64,000 nucleotides of DNA, from contig JH720324.1 of NCBI GenBank assembly GCA_000231825.2, positions 662,535 to 726,534 of the forward strand. Direction: 5' to 3'. The stretch is from Tetrahymena elliotti 4EA (Eukaryota > Ciliophora > Oligohymenophorea > Hymenostomatida > Tetrahymenidae). Positions 1-12,902 of the stretch are shown here, in pieces (position 1 is the stretch's first letter; every line of letters starts with the position of its first letter). Under the pieces are notes generated by a model, which was given only the letters and a program-made list of their open reading frames with translations, was not told the origin of the DNA and did not search any database. The position numbers were made by a program, and so were the translations under genes.

Positions 1-1158
1 ATTATGCTTAAATTTTCAAATCCAGCAATTAAATCTCTTAACTATATTCTTATCTATCTATCTATCCAGATTTAAAATCCATCTATAACTTTAATTCATC
101 TTCTTCTACATATATAATCTTAACTATTTTATACTAACTACCTACCTACCTATTTTCTATTGCTAATTTTCTATTTCTATTTAAATCTTTAAATGCCACT
201 AATTTATTCATGTGCTCTATCTCAAACATCAAATTTAATCAAAATTTACAGAAAAGGTTAAAAAAGGGAGCTCTTAATTTATTTTTGACAGTTTAACATC
301 AAAGTAATAGTAAATTATATTTTTAAACCAGCTTTAAAATTTTTATAAAGCTCTTTTAGTTCAGCTTGTTCATTTTATTGTTTATTGATGCAGTATATCA
401 ATGATTCTAATTAAAAAATCATAATAAGGTTTAATGTAACATCTTTTAAATTTTTAATTGTTTAACTCTTAAATAATAGTTAATCATTTTTTAATGAAGC
501 TTTTAGAATTTTTTATAAATACTTTCAAAAATTTTAATTTAAAAAATTTTTAAATCTATTTTAGTTAGTTTTTAAATACTCTGAAAAATCAATCAATCAT
601 AAAAGAGTTTTGGTAATGAGGTTGAATAAAATTATAATGAAATTTTTAAAGTATTCTGATACAATTTTTGATATATCTGATTAGCTTTTTTAAAAAATAG
701 ATAACTCCTCCATTTTATTGCTTGCTGTTTGCTGTGGTTGTGTAAAGTGTATTATAATTAAAAAATGAATAAAATAATTGGTATGATAAGAATTATTAAG
801 ATTTTTATGAGATGAAGAACAAGATATCAAAATTAACGTTTAAAAAGAATTAATTTATTAATATATTGAATAAATAAATAAATAGTAAGTAAGTAAGTAA
901 GTAAACAGGTAAACAATAAAAGACAAAATACCAAATAAAATCCATATAAATTTACAAATTAAATCGATTGATTAATTGATAGATAGAATGATAAATTGAA
1001 TTGATAGATTCATAGATTCTTTTTATTAAAAAGAATGAATGAAAATTTAATTATAAAACAAGAAGCAGCTTAAATCGATTAAATTGAATGCAATTGATAA
1101 ATATTTGTTGGCGTGTTTATTAAAAAGTCAATTGAATTATTAATTTTCACTGAATTAA
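1..1158. other. intergenic, simple repeats only
   Basis: AT-rich DNA with no sustained frame even when TAA/TAG are read through. It holds short tetranucleotide runs: TATC near 51-65, CTAC near 140-152, and AAATA followed by AAGT at about 869-905. The last part is the 3' flank of the minus-strand gene ending at 1159. Confidence 0.6.
869..905. repeat. AATA/AAGT tetranucleotide run
   Basis: AAATA units followed by five AAGT units. Similar tetranucleotide tracts occur at 2938-2955 (ATCA), 13904-13920 (AATA), 17876-17901 (GATA/GAGT), 33782-33805 (GATA), 48736-48762 (AATA) and 52864-52882 (GAGT). All are intergenic. Confidence 0.9.
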
Positions 1159-2535
1159 TCAGAAAATGCTACCTCTGTAGTAAGAAGAACCTTTTACTTT
1201 AGACATAATTACAGAAGATAATTTAATAAGGGATTCAACATTTTCTCTGGGGAGAGTATTGAAGTCATTGTTGCTTAAAGTGCTGAGGTAGTCTTCTAAA
1301 TCGTGGGCTCTTTTGTCAACAACGTAGGCGGTTTTAGAGAATCCAAAGATTTCTTAGTTCTTAGAATTAGGAGATAAGTAGGAGGAGTTATTCAAATTAC
1401 TTTGGGTATTGGCAGTACGTCTATTTGCAAAAGATGACTAAGGAGATAAATTATATGCAAGTCCATTGCTTTTAATTTTATTTTTGGTTTGGTTTAATAA
1501 TTGCGTAAAGCTGTTTCCAGTAGCTGAGTTGGATCTCTTTAAATTGAAAGCAGCTGCTCCTAGAGAAGAAGATCCAGGGATTTGACTGGTTAAGGCAGAT
1601 TTAGTTCCCTTGACATTAATTTATGGACTATTTTGAGTAGCGGGATATTCAAAATCTTAGAATTAAGAATCAACAGGAGAACCAAGACGCTTAACGAGTC
1701 TGTTTGGACTGAATAATTTTTGGGAATATCTAGTGGGAGAGTAGCTAATAACTTTTTAATTGAAGACATTCAAATTTCTTGGTTGTTAAGAATTTCTTCT
1801 TTTAAAGGGAGACTAATTTTATAATTGGCTTGATGCATAAAAAGAAGTGTATCCGCTTGTAGGTAATTGAGCTTGTTGTTAAGAAGCAGATTCGAAAAGC
1901 TTTGAATTTTGCTATCTTCCAAACAAATTAAGAGCACTGGAACGAGCTGGACTATATTGACTTTAAATAAGAGGAGTGCTGCTTTTTTAAGTGGGACTCA
2001 AGTTAGCAAGTTTCTTTCTGCTTTGTTGACGAGCTGCATTAATCTAGTGATTGAAGTGATTGGAGAAACTAATTTCTTTGATTTCGCGTTGCAAATTATC
2101 TAATCCGCTTGCTATTGGGTTAACTACGCTACGATTAAATTATGAGTTTTGTTGGGCATGTTATTAGCATTGCTCGTGCAAGTTCTCTTTGTAAATATAT
2201 GACTTTTGTGGTGAGTGCTATTGAATGCCTTTAGTTGCTTTCTTGTTAGGAGAGATGTTAGAAGCGTGTCTTGAATTAGGAATGAATCCACCTCCAAGCT
2301 AAAATACTTATGAAGTTGTATTCCTTCCATTAACAAATGAATTTGATGCGAATGGTTGGTAACCACCTCCTATATTTTGCTAAGGAGATTCCAAAATTAA
2401 CTTTGAATGAGATGTCTCAGCCTTTCTCTTGGTTTCGTTGCGGAAACTACGGAATTCAGAAAAAACATCTTCTGCACTTCTTTTAGAAGGAGAGAGTTAA
2501 GTCTTTTAAGCACTGCGTTGTAAAAATGAAGTCAT
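1159..2535 (-). CDS. S/N/Q-rich protein with many Ser-Pro sites, 458 aa
   Basis: A single open frame from ATG (2535-2533) to TGA (1161-1159) that needs TAA/TAG as Gln; no in-frame TGA occurs over 458 codons. I recognise no folded domain. Composition is Ser, Asn and Gln rich throughout, as in disordered proteins. It has about a dozen Ser-Pro sites, six with a basic residue two places on (S15 SPSK, S95 SPNK, S108 SPQK, S242 SPFK, S266 SPTR, S276 SPNR), the usual pattern for proline-directed kinases. The C-terminal 60 residues are more ordered looking (KRAHDLEDYLSTL) and could form a helix. There is no signal peptide or membrane segment. The function is unknown; a cell-cycle or cytoskeletal phosphoprotein is only a guess from composition. 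Confidence 0.75.
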
Positions 2536-3829
2536 TTTATATCTTTTTTTAACAATAAAAATAATATTAGATTATTTATATTTCTCTAAAAAAGGGAGAT
2601 ATTTCCAAAATAACTGCTAATGGAGCTAACTAACTAATCAATTAACTAAATTAAATGCAAAATTTACTTACATTATGAATGAAGGTTCGTAGGTATCTGT
2701 GATATGTCTATTTAGCTACAAGTAAGCTTTAATTTTACTTTTTTTAATGAAAGTTTTTAAACGTGCAAGCAAGCAATCAAGCAAATCAATATGATTTTTT
2801 AGATTTTTGTTTATTTTAATTAATTGTTGTTTTATAGTTAGTTATAAGTATTCTTGAGTTAATATATTTGAAATAAATTTTTATTTATAACTTCCTCTTT
2901 CTTAATCTTTTTTTCATTAAAATCTCTTGGTCTTCTTATCAATCAATCAATCAATAATTCGCTGATGAAAAACTTTCTTAAAATCGCATTATTTATTTAT
3001 TTCTAAGATATTTGAAAAAATATAATTATCTTTCCAAGATATAACACACACAAATCAATCAATCAATTTATTACAATTTTAAACAAAGATAAAACCCATT
3101 AAATAATCTAATTTAAAAAAATCATAATTATTCAAACTGTTTATTGATAAATTCAAAAAATCAGATTTTATTCATTAAAAAACAGTGATAAAGTTTGCTA
3201 TTCATTTTTGAATAATTTCTAATTTTGAATGTCAAAAAAATATTTATTAAAATCAAAGGTTAATTTTATACATATCCACCTCATAAGTGATAAATTTTGA
3301 AATGAAATTAGAAAGACACTTGCTTTTATCTTGAAAAAAATCTACATATGTATTCTATTTGTATGTAGCCTTTATTAAGGCAGTACCCTAGGGTACTATA
3401 CATATATATATATAATTCAATTAAAATAAAATATTTTGTAAAACTGAAGTAGCTTTTAAATTTGCAAAGTATTGCCAAAAAAATATTTTTTGTCTATATG
3501 ATTTAATACAAGCTTCATCAGTTCATACTCCATGTAGTTTTGTAATATGCATGTATGTGTTATGCTAATGTTTGAAAATAAAATTCTATTTACTTTAAAC
3601 TTTTAACATAATAAATTACTTAGTTTGTTTGAATTTTATATTAGAGTAAAATAAATAATAATTTCAACAAATGAATTGAATAAACAAATTATTAATTACT
3701 TTACAAAATTGAATAACCATATTATTATCTATGCTTTTATGATAATTTAAAATTGTGTCTATAATTTAACAAATAAATCTCAATATTTCTAAATATATCA
3801 CAATGATTTTTTATTTTAAAAAAAGTTAT
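2536..3829. other. intergenic, contains palindromic repeat copy 1
   Basis: Non-coding AT-rich DNA between two minus-strand genes, with ATCA tetranucleotide runs near 2938-2955 and 3055-3066. The one distinctive element is the palindrome-bearing dispersed repeat at about 3359-3414, listed separately. Confidence 0.6.
3359..3414 (+). repeat. dispersed palindromic repeat, copy 1
   Basis: Contains a short hairpin (GCCTT-TATT-AAGGC) followed at once by the perfect 16-bp palindrome AGTACCCTAGGGTACT at 3382-3397, then an alternating TA run. The same arrangement recurs at 27087-27150 (inverted), 28721-28790 and 56214-56268. No coding capacity. Confidence 0.85.
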
Positions 3830-4561
3830 TCATTAAATGAAGAATTTTTAAGGAGTATCACTAGAGAGAGTAGGAAGATGAATTACTAATTCAGAGGAAC
3901 TAGAGCTATTATTGTAGTGGGGAATATCTTTTCTTGATGTATAGGAACCATAAGGTGCTATTCTTGAAGAAACACAGGGTAATTCCTCTTAGATATTTAG
4001 GTTATTCACATAGCAAATAACAATATTTTATGGTTAATTATTTTTATTTGGTTGAATACGAGAAATAATTCCTACGCACCAAATATTTTTGGAGTCTCTG
4101 ATGTCTATTTTCATGCCAATCTACCAATCTTAAGTTTATTTTTTTTATCTTTATTATATGCATTCAGCCTTTCTCTTATTGAAATTTTATAGTTCTGATG
4201 GATGATTACGTTCTATAAATTCTTAGATTAAGTTATCAAGTAAGAAGCATGATCTAATTTCTTAATTCTTAATATTAGCATCGCAAACTAAGCATTTATC
4301 AAATAATAACTCATATTCTGTTAAGCATGTTTCACAGAAAGCGTGACCACATTTTGTGCTTGTGCTACAACAAATATATTATAAACAGATAGCACAAATG
4401 AAATCTTTCTATTAATGTCTAATTTCGCTTAATTTCTATTTATTAGCCTACTACTATGAGTTGAATTTCTCCTTTCTTTCTTTCCTCTTGATGTATTTAG
4501 ACTTCCTGATAAATTTTTTTACTTTTTATTCTTGCTATTTTAATTATTCGTCTCCTTCCAT
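3830..4561 (-). CDS. RING-finger protein with C-terminal Tudor-like module, 243 aa
   Basis: Single-exon frame from ATG (4561) to TGA (3832-3830). Residues 1-50 are highly charged (Lys/Glu/Gln) and probably helical. A C3HC4 RING lies at about 56-93: C56-x2-C59, C71-G-H73-x2-C76-x2-C79, C90-x2-C93. RING domains recruit ubiquitin-conjugating enzymes, so an E3 ubiquitin ligase is the expected role. Residues about 146-215 (DWQIGMKIDIRDS, IWCVGIISRI, then SSRIAPYGSYTS) look like the small beta-barrel repeat with a trailing 'S-RI-P-G-T' motif seen in some ubiquitin ligases and deubiquitinases; this second call is from pattern memory and less certain. It could recognise a modified or folded protein partner. 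Isolated gene; no signal peptide. Confidence 0.8.
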
Positions 4562-5704
4562 AATGCTATAAATATTTTGATCAATCAATATAGTAATCTT
4601 ATTTAATCTAATTGAAATTATTATCAATATTATTAATTATCAAACAATATCTTTACTGAAATTTTTTTTAAATTTTGGCGCTTTATTGTAGCTATTATAT
4701 TTTATTATTGATCAAATTCATTCATTCATTCACTCATCAATCATAAATAAAATTCTTGTCTTCTAAAATATTTATCAAAAACCAATATTTCTAATCGTTT
4801 AATTGTAGAAATCTTCAAAATCTATTTTAAACAAATAAACTTTCAACATTTAAGGATAAAGTATATTCCTAAATAAATGATAATCTTTAGGTATAATAAA
4901 TAGAAAAATGTAATGAAAATAGAAATTTAACAGAAATATAAAAAAATTGTATTATTCTATTGTTTGATAATATTTTAAAATTAAAATAACTAGTTAAATT
5001 CTACCTGTTTTTAATTTGCAAGGATATGGAATAATTCAATTAAAATAGAAATTAGACTATTAATAATCTAATTGGTTTCATAATAACTTTAAAAGAATTA
5101 TTATAAATATAAACTTTATTAATACCATTAAAAATATCACAACTTCAAGTAACTTAGTTTTTATTTCAACACATTCATTTTCAATTTATTTCTAAGCAAA
5201 TTCCAAAAGGAATAACTTTCGTATTTTTAATTTAAATAAAGAATATATTACTTATTTTTGAATTTTTATTTTTACTTTTATTTGGATTCTTTATCATAAA
5301 ATTTTTATTAATTGATTCTTGTTGTACTAAGTCAAACAAAAAAAATTATAGAGAAAACAAGTCTAGTAGTGGGGTAGTACTTTAAGGACTACATTTTCAT
5401 CAACTAAATGTTTTTATCTCCTCAAAACACCTTATGGGTTAGTCTGTCTGTCTATCTTCCTTCAAATTTTTTTTCCAGGTTGTTTTTTAATTATTTTTTT
5501 ATGAAAAATGTTTGAGATTTTTTTAAAGAAAATTCATAAGAATGTAAACAATTTATGAATTCTTGAGATTTAGTATATGTATTGATAAATAAATGGTTAC
5601 AAAAATTTTATTTATTTAGAAAACAAAAATTTTTAAAAATTAAAAAGGATTTATAGTAAAAAGAGCTTAATTATTTAGGAAAACTTAAATAAAACAAAGA
5701 TAAT
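4562..5704. other. intergenic, nothing recognised
   Basis: AT-rich spacer between the RING gene and the 3' end of the K+ channel gene. ATTC repeats occur near 4719-4740. A locally GC-richer stretch near 5360-5455 has an imperfect GTAGT...ACTAC symmetry but does not match the dispersed palindromic repeat. Confidence 0.5.
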
Positions 5705-8700
5705 TCACTAAATGCTCAACTCTGATTCTTTTTCTGCTCTTGATGAAGACCTTTAAAAATTAGAATTGTAAGTTTGATTTCTTGATCTGACATTGCATTA
5801 AGAAAGAGTATCATTTTACTTTTTTTTCTTTTCTTTTAGAGCTGAAATACTAAGTTAATTAATTTATAAGTTGATATTAGACAAAAGGGATTTATCGGCT
5901 CCCCTTCTTTTTTAGAGAGGAGTAGGTGTTTTATTGTTAAAGCATCTATTGAGATATTGTAGATTCTTACCCTTTGCTGTTTGTGTTTCTTTTTAGTTTT
6001 ATCTTTTAGATTTTTTTTCTTACAGCCGATTATATTTCATTATTATTGACTCAATATTATTAAGAGGAAAATACCTCTGATAAGTTTTAAATGTTTCAAA
6101 ATCAGGTAAAATAGACCATACTTAATCATCAGATTAAACCTTATTTTTTTCTTTCACCAATTATTAAAGTAAATTAATATTATTAAAGAAATCATGACCC
6201 ACAATCGCACTCTATCTTTACCTCTAGGGATTTGCAATAAAATTTGAACTAGGAGGTTTTATCACTCTGAAAGAACTTGGTAGTATTTCTCTACCTTCTA
6301 GCATTGGAGTAATGTTAACTTTTTAGCTACAATTATTATTATTAATAGACTGATTTTAACTTTTATCACTTTATCCATTGCTGCTTTATTTTTAATGGTG
6401 CACTTTAATTGAATTTTTTAATTCTGAATTTTATTCTGAACACTAAGAAGGTTAATTTGACATAGATGATATTTACCTTGACACTTAATTTAAAATTTAG
6501 TTTTCTATTTAGCTTATTGTTATTGTTTTTGTTATTCTTTTTTTGTTAGATCTAATCAAAATAGATGGATTCTAATTTCCACCTGTTTCTATATTCATAT
6601 TATTTGTATTTGACCTTCCCTTATTTTACTTTCTCAGAGGGCTTTCTGGATATTCAGGAAAATCTTAATCAGTGGATTTTTTTCTAGCACACTAAATGCT
6701 TACAGGTTTATATTAATTGGTTTCTATTTTTATTTTAGATCCATGACTCTAATTATTGTTCTATGACTTAAACAGTTTCAGAATTTCTTGCTCAAAAGCA
6801 CTCATGTTTTACTTTTTCTCTAATCCCTAGAAAAAAGTTTCAGTTTACATAACTGCACTTTGGTCATTCTAAGATGTATTTTATTCCCTCAGTACATCAT
6901 TGTCTAAATCCATAGAATATATCTTATGAATGCATTTCTGTGTATTACCTGTTTTTTATTTTTTGCTAAATGCTTATTTGGCAGCATTTTAAGGAGTCAT
7001 TTACTGTGGCTGAATTAATATATTTTCTATGATTGAAGTTTCTTTGTTTTGTATTTCTAGATTTTAAGTTTCGTTTATTTCTGCACTATGTATACCAGTG
7101 CTATATGAGCCTTCATTTGTATTTTATTAGCAAAGAACCTTAAAAGTGCTAGCTTAATTAGTAAAATCAGATTCCCTATCTTATAAACAATTTTATTGTT
7201 ACTTAAGATATTCCTTAATGCATTCTAAGAAAGGAATATCTTCATCAATTTCTTCATCTTCAATGTCAACCACTAATTCATAGATCATTTCGTTATACTC
7301 ACTTTTCACCATTTTTATTATTGGACATCTAAATAAATATACATACATTAATTGTTACAAACAAATTAAACAAAAAATTATAAACTAAATTATTACTTGA
7401 CAAAGAATTCAAAGTCATTAAAATTTTCATAAATATCATGTTCATCAATGTATTTATCAGAGTTTTCTTTTTTTTGAATTCCTTTATTTAATATTCCAGT
7501 TATATCTAGTCTTATTTCTCTGAGTTTATATCTAACATCTTGCTCATATTTCAAGGTGTTTATTTTCTTTTTCTTTTTCCTATCATGGTTTTTTCTTAAT
7601 TATATACAGTCCTTTCCCTTATTTTAAAGAATGTAGTCAATATTACGGTCATTCATGTCCTTCTTTGGATTTATTATTGGACATTCTAACACTCCATGAT
7701 TAAATTATTTGCAAGCAGAGCATTTTATATCAAATTCTTTTGTTTCAAATAAAATCTGATCTTTAATGCAGCAAAATCTTTACTAAATTTATTTTATCAA
7801 AAAATAAGATAAGCATTATTATGAAAAATTGTAAAATTAATTTATTTATTACATAGTCCAAAGGATAATTCCTAATTACCTCGAGAAAGGAATTTCTGCT
7901 AATACTCACAACTCTTGTAATCTCTGAGCTTTTAGCAAATAAAGTTCTAGGAAGTCCTGTAAAAAACCCTCTTTACCCAGTCCCTTGTCCAGGCTATTAT
8001 AATTTATAAAATAGATATAAAAAATAAATAAAATAAAAGATTCAATGAGAAAAATATTTTATTTTGATAATTAAATTTAAAAAATGTTCAAATATTTTGA
8101 ATTTTGTTTATTGATTGATTTAATGTTAAGTAAAATTTGTAAATTTAAAGAAAAAATATATTTACAAGAATATTGCCGAGCTTGACTTACTCTTGCATAA
8201 CTATGAACAGCTCGAGCTTTCCACTTAACACAATATAGTAATTTTCATCAATTTCACTTTGTGAAAATAAAATGTCATCTCTTGCAAGCAATTTTTCAGT
8301 CATTTTTAAAGAAACTTGCTTGAGAAAATTCTTAGAGAAATTTAATTAGAATATTTTATGATTTTACAAAATTTTTCCAAAAAAGTCTTGTTTAATTTCA
8401 TTTTATAAATGTATTTGTACTTTTTTTAGAATTGTTTCCCCTTACTAACTCCCTCTTTGTTCTTATTAATCTGCATATTCAAGAGCTCTTAGAATTTTTC
8501 TTTATAATTTGACATTTATTTTTCTGTTTAACATATACTATTATAATTGAAACTTGTTTTATCTATTCATTAAAAAAAATACTCAGCTAATTTTTTTTGA
8601 ATGTAAAAAAATAATTTGTTTAAATAATAAGCCTATTTTGTGAGAGTTCTTTATAACTATAAAGGAAAAATTTTAACTTAATTAATGGAATTTATCAAAT

Positions 8701-10585
8701 TAACTTGAAAAGATAATTCACAGAGGATTAACATCAATTGATTTTAATTGGGTTCAGATAATAGAGGACTAAATGAGATTTTTAAACAAAGAAATTTACT
8801 TAAAATTAAACTATTTTTTTTAGAGGTCTCTGAAAATACTACCTATAGTATTCACTGCATAAGCAAAAACACCACAAGATACCAAAGCCATTAAAATTAC
8901 ATAAATTTTTTCACTATTTGAAATAGGAACAATATCTCCATATCCTACAGTCATCATGGTAATAAATGCATAATACAAAGAATTGATATATCTAATTATT
9001 GAAAGGATAATTAATATTTCATTTAAAAATAAATATTGCCTTTTCAAAAATAAACAATTCTTTATTAATAAATAAAATCATAAAAAAACGAATAATAAAT
9101 TTTGTATGAAACATCAATTCATCAAATAGGTTTAATTATTTATTTAAAATTTTGGTTATTTAAAAATTTCAACATTTTTTACCTTTCATAGATAGAAGAG
9201 TCAAAGATTCTATACTTTAATAGCCAGTTGTTTCCATCATCTGAAATAAACATCCCTACATAATGAAAACCACATCCTGTTAGATGCGCAATAAAAATAA
9301 TAATCAAAATGAGTCTAGATAACTCTGAAGCTTCTGGGTATTTAAATTGCAATTAATATGATTCATCTAATCTGGCACTTAATCTTTGTATCTGAGATAT
9401 TCTTATAACTAAGAACACCATGTTCAGATATTGAAAGCTGTTAAAATTTAAATAGTAATAGGTACTAAAAATACATATTAAATCAATAAAAAATTATTTT
9501 TTAAAGTAGTTCTTAATGATTAGCGACCTCTTTAAAATAAGATTGCCTTAATTAAAGAAACCTTTATTCAAGTTGAGCAACATTTCTAGAACATATGTTA
9601 TCATAGGTATAAAAGCGAGAAAACTTGTAACAGATTGCATATTAACTTTGAAGCAGGTTTTAAATGGAATTACAAAACTTTCAATTGATAAAATTAATAA
9701 TAAATAGGATTCCCACACTAAAATAAAAAAATCATCTGGTGAAATAGGTTCTTGAAATTTAATAATACAATTCTTCTCTTCTTCATCATTATTAATTACA
9801 TTCTATTTTTATGTTTCATCTTAATCCCCTTTTTTAAAAAAAGCTTTATCACCAATGATATGCAAATTATGATATTCCATCAGAATTTTATATTTAAAAT
9901 ATGAGCATTGCGCTTTTAGAGCTTTAAAGAACTTTCTAACATTAAACAATACACTTCCCAATCTAATCCAAATCTCTTAAAATTACTGTTTTTTCTATAT
10001 TTTTTTTATCCGTTAAATATCATCTTCTTCTACATCTTAGTCATAGTCTTCATCAGGTTCTTAATAAAACTTTTAATCTTTTTAATTATCTGCTTCCTAA
10101 ATATATTTGGATTCTTTATACTCTTTTGTAAAGAAGTTTGTTGTTCTTCTTTACACTTAAGAATTATTTATACTTATATTCTCATCTGGCCTACTCACTT
10201 GCTAGATGTTTATCCCATAAATCTTTTCAAAGCTAGATAGAAATGTTTCATTTTAAAATTTAGGAAGCTTAGGTCCTGTTAGAATATTTGAACTGAACTC
10301 TTAGCCTTTTGAACTTTCTTTTTAATTAATTTCATTGGTTTTCTAACTTATGTTGCAAATGCTTGTGGGAACCTTTTTGATTTCCAATTAATTTTTTTCT
10401 ATTTAGCTGACATCAATTGAATACTCTTCTTATATATCATCAAATTAGCAATTTTAAGAACTTAATGAAATAAAAGCTTATGAAGTATTTTCTTAGTTTT
10501 TTTTATGGTATATCTCCCTAGTATCTGAATCAGTAAATAATTGCCTTCTTTTTGGAGCCCCATTTAATGAATCCTCTTCTTCCAT
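5705..10585 (-). CDS. cyclic-nucleotide-gated-type K+ channel, large multi-exon gene (possible frameshift)
   Basis: A voltage/cyclic-nucleotide channel of the EAG/CNG type for the plasma or ciliary membrane. Exon 1 (10585-9183) encodes about 200 charged hydrophilic residues, then S1-S5 helices. Exon 2 starts at 8991 and carries the pore helix and K+ filter (TMMTVGYGD) and S6. After an unresolved junction (8780-8540), the exon 8537-8191 holds the C-linker (YMLNRKINVKLQRK) and start of the CNBD. The next (7993-7853) holds the phosphate-binding part (FFTGLPRT); then 7782-7397 (Cys pair CSACKQF) and the last exon 7328-5705 with a 540-residue Gln/Asn-rich tail. The filter is intact, so K+ selectivity is expected. 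In the CNBD the frame slips by one base at a T6 run (7961-7966): LDKGLGKEG and FFTG are in different frames. This is either a sequencing error or a damaged channel. Confidence 0.85.
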
Positions 10586-12255
10586 TACAGATGAAAAGCA
10601 AATATTTAATTATTTGTGTTGCAAATTGCTAATTTAAAAGTTAACTAATAACTTCTACTTTATATTTATTAAAATTGTAAAAAGAAATAAATTTCAAGTT
10701 TAGTAATTAAATTGATTAGTTAAATATTTATTATTTATACGCCCAAATAACTTTCAATGCTCTGTGAATTTTATAATAAATAAGGTTATTATAAAAATAA
10801 TATAGTTTATCAACATTCATGTAAAACACTTCCTATCATGGTTCTTTATTTTTTCTAACCTATATTTGCAATCCATTTTACTTAGACAGCTAAAAATATT
10901 TCAAAAAAGATATCAATTTTTTTTAACAAACTAATGAAACTTAAAACTTCAAAATGATATTATTTTTTATTTAATTATTCAATAAAAAACAAAAAATGAA
11001 ATAATTATTTATACAAGTGTTTCAAATAATATCTATCAATATTGATTTTTACTAAACTAAGTTCATATTTATTTTTTAATTGAAGAATTTTTAAATCTTT
11101 TTCTTGAAATTTATTTATTTTGAAGAAAGAAAAATCTCTGCAGAAAATAGCAAATCTGAAAAACAATTACCTTCAAGTCTCAATATAAATAACCTTTATC
11201 AAGATAAAATATAAAAATTTGAAATAACAAACAAATAAAAAGAAAAGTATCAAATATTTTAAACATATTTTGTTTTTCAAGTTATGAGACAAAAATTTTA
11301 AATTAGGCATTCTTATTCTTTAAAAAATAAGAATTCAGTAGTCAAATTATTAAGAATTAGATTTATTTTACTCTACTTTGCTTAAATGACTTTATCCTCT
11401 TTATGGAGTAATAATATGAGGGAATAGTGTTACCAAGCTTCAATTTTTTTAACCAAAAGGGGAGATTTCAAATAAATTTATCATATTTAATTTAATAATG
11501 AGGTAAATTTTAAACTTTGAATAATTTATTTGTAAAAAATTAAGTGAACTGTGAAAACGAAAAATAATAAAGGAAAGAAATACATGATTAATATCTAAAT
11601 ACCTACATTAAATTTTTCCAAGATCCAACCACCGATTAACAAAAAGATTGCTATTAAATTAATAAACGCAAACAAGACTTTTCAAATAAAAAATACTTTT
11701 GGAATAAATTTAAATAGTAACTTTATAATTATTGATCTAAAACATACTGTTATTTCTATAAACAGATCTGAATTTAATTTCTGAAATAAAATTAGAATAA
11801 TTGTTTGAATAAACTTAAAGAGTGTTTATCAATTAATAATTTAGTAAATTCAAAAACCTTTTTAATTTTGAAGAAATAATTTTTTTGGTTTTTTTTAATG
11901 TGTTTATGGGGAAAATATTTTTGACTGAATATATGATAATTAGATTTTAGTTAACCTTTAAGATGTTATTTTTTATTTAGATTTGGTAATAACACATCAA
12001 AAGTAAATTAAAATAAAATAGAGTGAGAGGTTTTGCCTTCTTAATTTGTTTAATTCGTTCTTTTATTGGTAAGCTTTGTGTATGATGTTTTGATTATTTA
12101 GAAGATGATTAATGATATCTACAATGAAAAAAAATATCAATGCAAAAATTGAGATTTATAAGTTTTAAAGAACTAATTAAATACAATTTATTGATAATAA
12201 AAAATAGTTAAAAAATAATACATTAAAAGATAAATATAGATTTTTGAAAAAGTAA
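10586..12255. other. divergent intergenic region
   Basis: Lies between the 5' ends of the minus-strand channel gene and the plus-strand coiled-coil gene, so it holds both promoters. I see no open frame beyond chance, no RNA gene and no repeat family member; TATA-like AT runs are everywhere and not informative. Confidence 0.5.
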
Positions 12256-12902
12256 ATGAACAGCTCATTAAAATACGGAAAGGGTTCTAGACCTGAAGAT
12301 GACTACCAACAATACAATAACACCTAAAAGGGATTCAATAATACTCAATCCTCTTTCGGTACCAACCCCGCTTCTCTTAAGGGCAAGCTTATGTCATTAG
12401 AAGTAATAATTAATTTGAGTTTTTGAAAAACAAATAATAGCAAGAAATATAGATTATGCATTATAGTTAGAATTAAATTTTATTATTTTGACCTAAAAAA
12501 ATGCATGAATGATATTGACTTCAATTATTTAATATGCAACAAGCTCATCAATCAAAATTGTTAACGAAATACTTTTTAAAACAGGAAATGATTAAAAACA
12601 TAGCTGATGAAATGAATTTCCACAAGAAGGAAGTTTAAATCTTGAAGAGCGAAAAGGACACATTATAATCAGTTCTTTCTATGAAAACCCAAGATGTCAA
12701 GAAGACTTTGACCAGCGAATTAATGAGAATCGAAGAAGAAATGAAGAGACATTTCGCTCACTAAAAGGCTGAAAATGCTCGTTTACAATAGTAAATTACA
12801 TCTTTGAAGGGTGAAAAGACTGCTCTTTAATAATAACTTTTGGGATTGTAAAGAAGAATTACTGAACTTGAAATGCAAGTTGGTAACGAAGATAACCATT
12901 GA
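12256..12902 (+). CDS. small coiled-coil protein, two exons, 154 aa
   Basis: Exon 1 (12256-12402, 49 codons) begins MNSSLKYGKGS and ends at GAA followed by GTAATA; the intron 12403-12584 ends in ACAG; exon 2 (12585-12902) runs to TGA. Phases agree (both zero). Exon 2 is one continuous amphipathic coiled coil with heptad-spaced Leu/Ile (for example LMRIEEEMKRHF, LQQQITSLKG, LQRRITELEMQVG). Codons here are richer in C and G at third positions than in the neighbours (AAG, GTC, GGT), a pattern typical of highly expressed Tetrahymena genes. No membrane segment or signal peptide. A structural role in the cytoskeleton or cilium is an inference from coiled coil plus codon use; I cannot name the family. 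Confidence 0.85.

Noticed and set aside
5375..5400. Further copy of the palindromic repeat
   Set aside because: GTAGTACTTTAAGGACTAC has some symmetry but lacks the GTACC...GGTAC core, the hairpin and the TA run.
8820..9047. Stand-alone 75-residue K+ pore protein
   Set aside because: The frame is only the pore exon of the large channel gene plus read-through of its intron; upstream helices and downstream CNBD exons join in phase.
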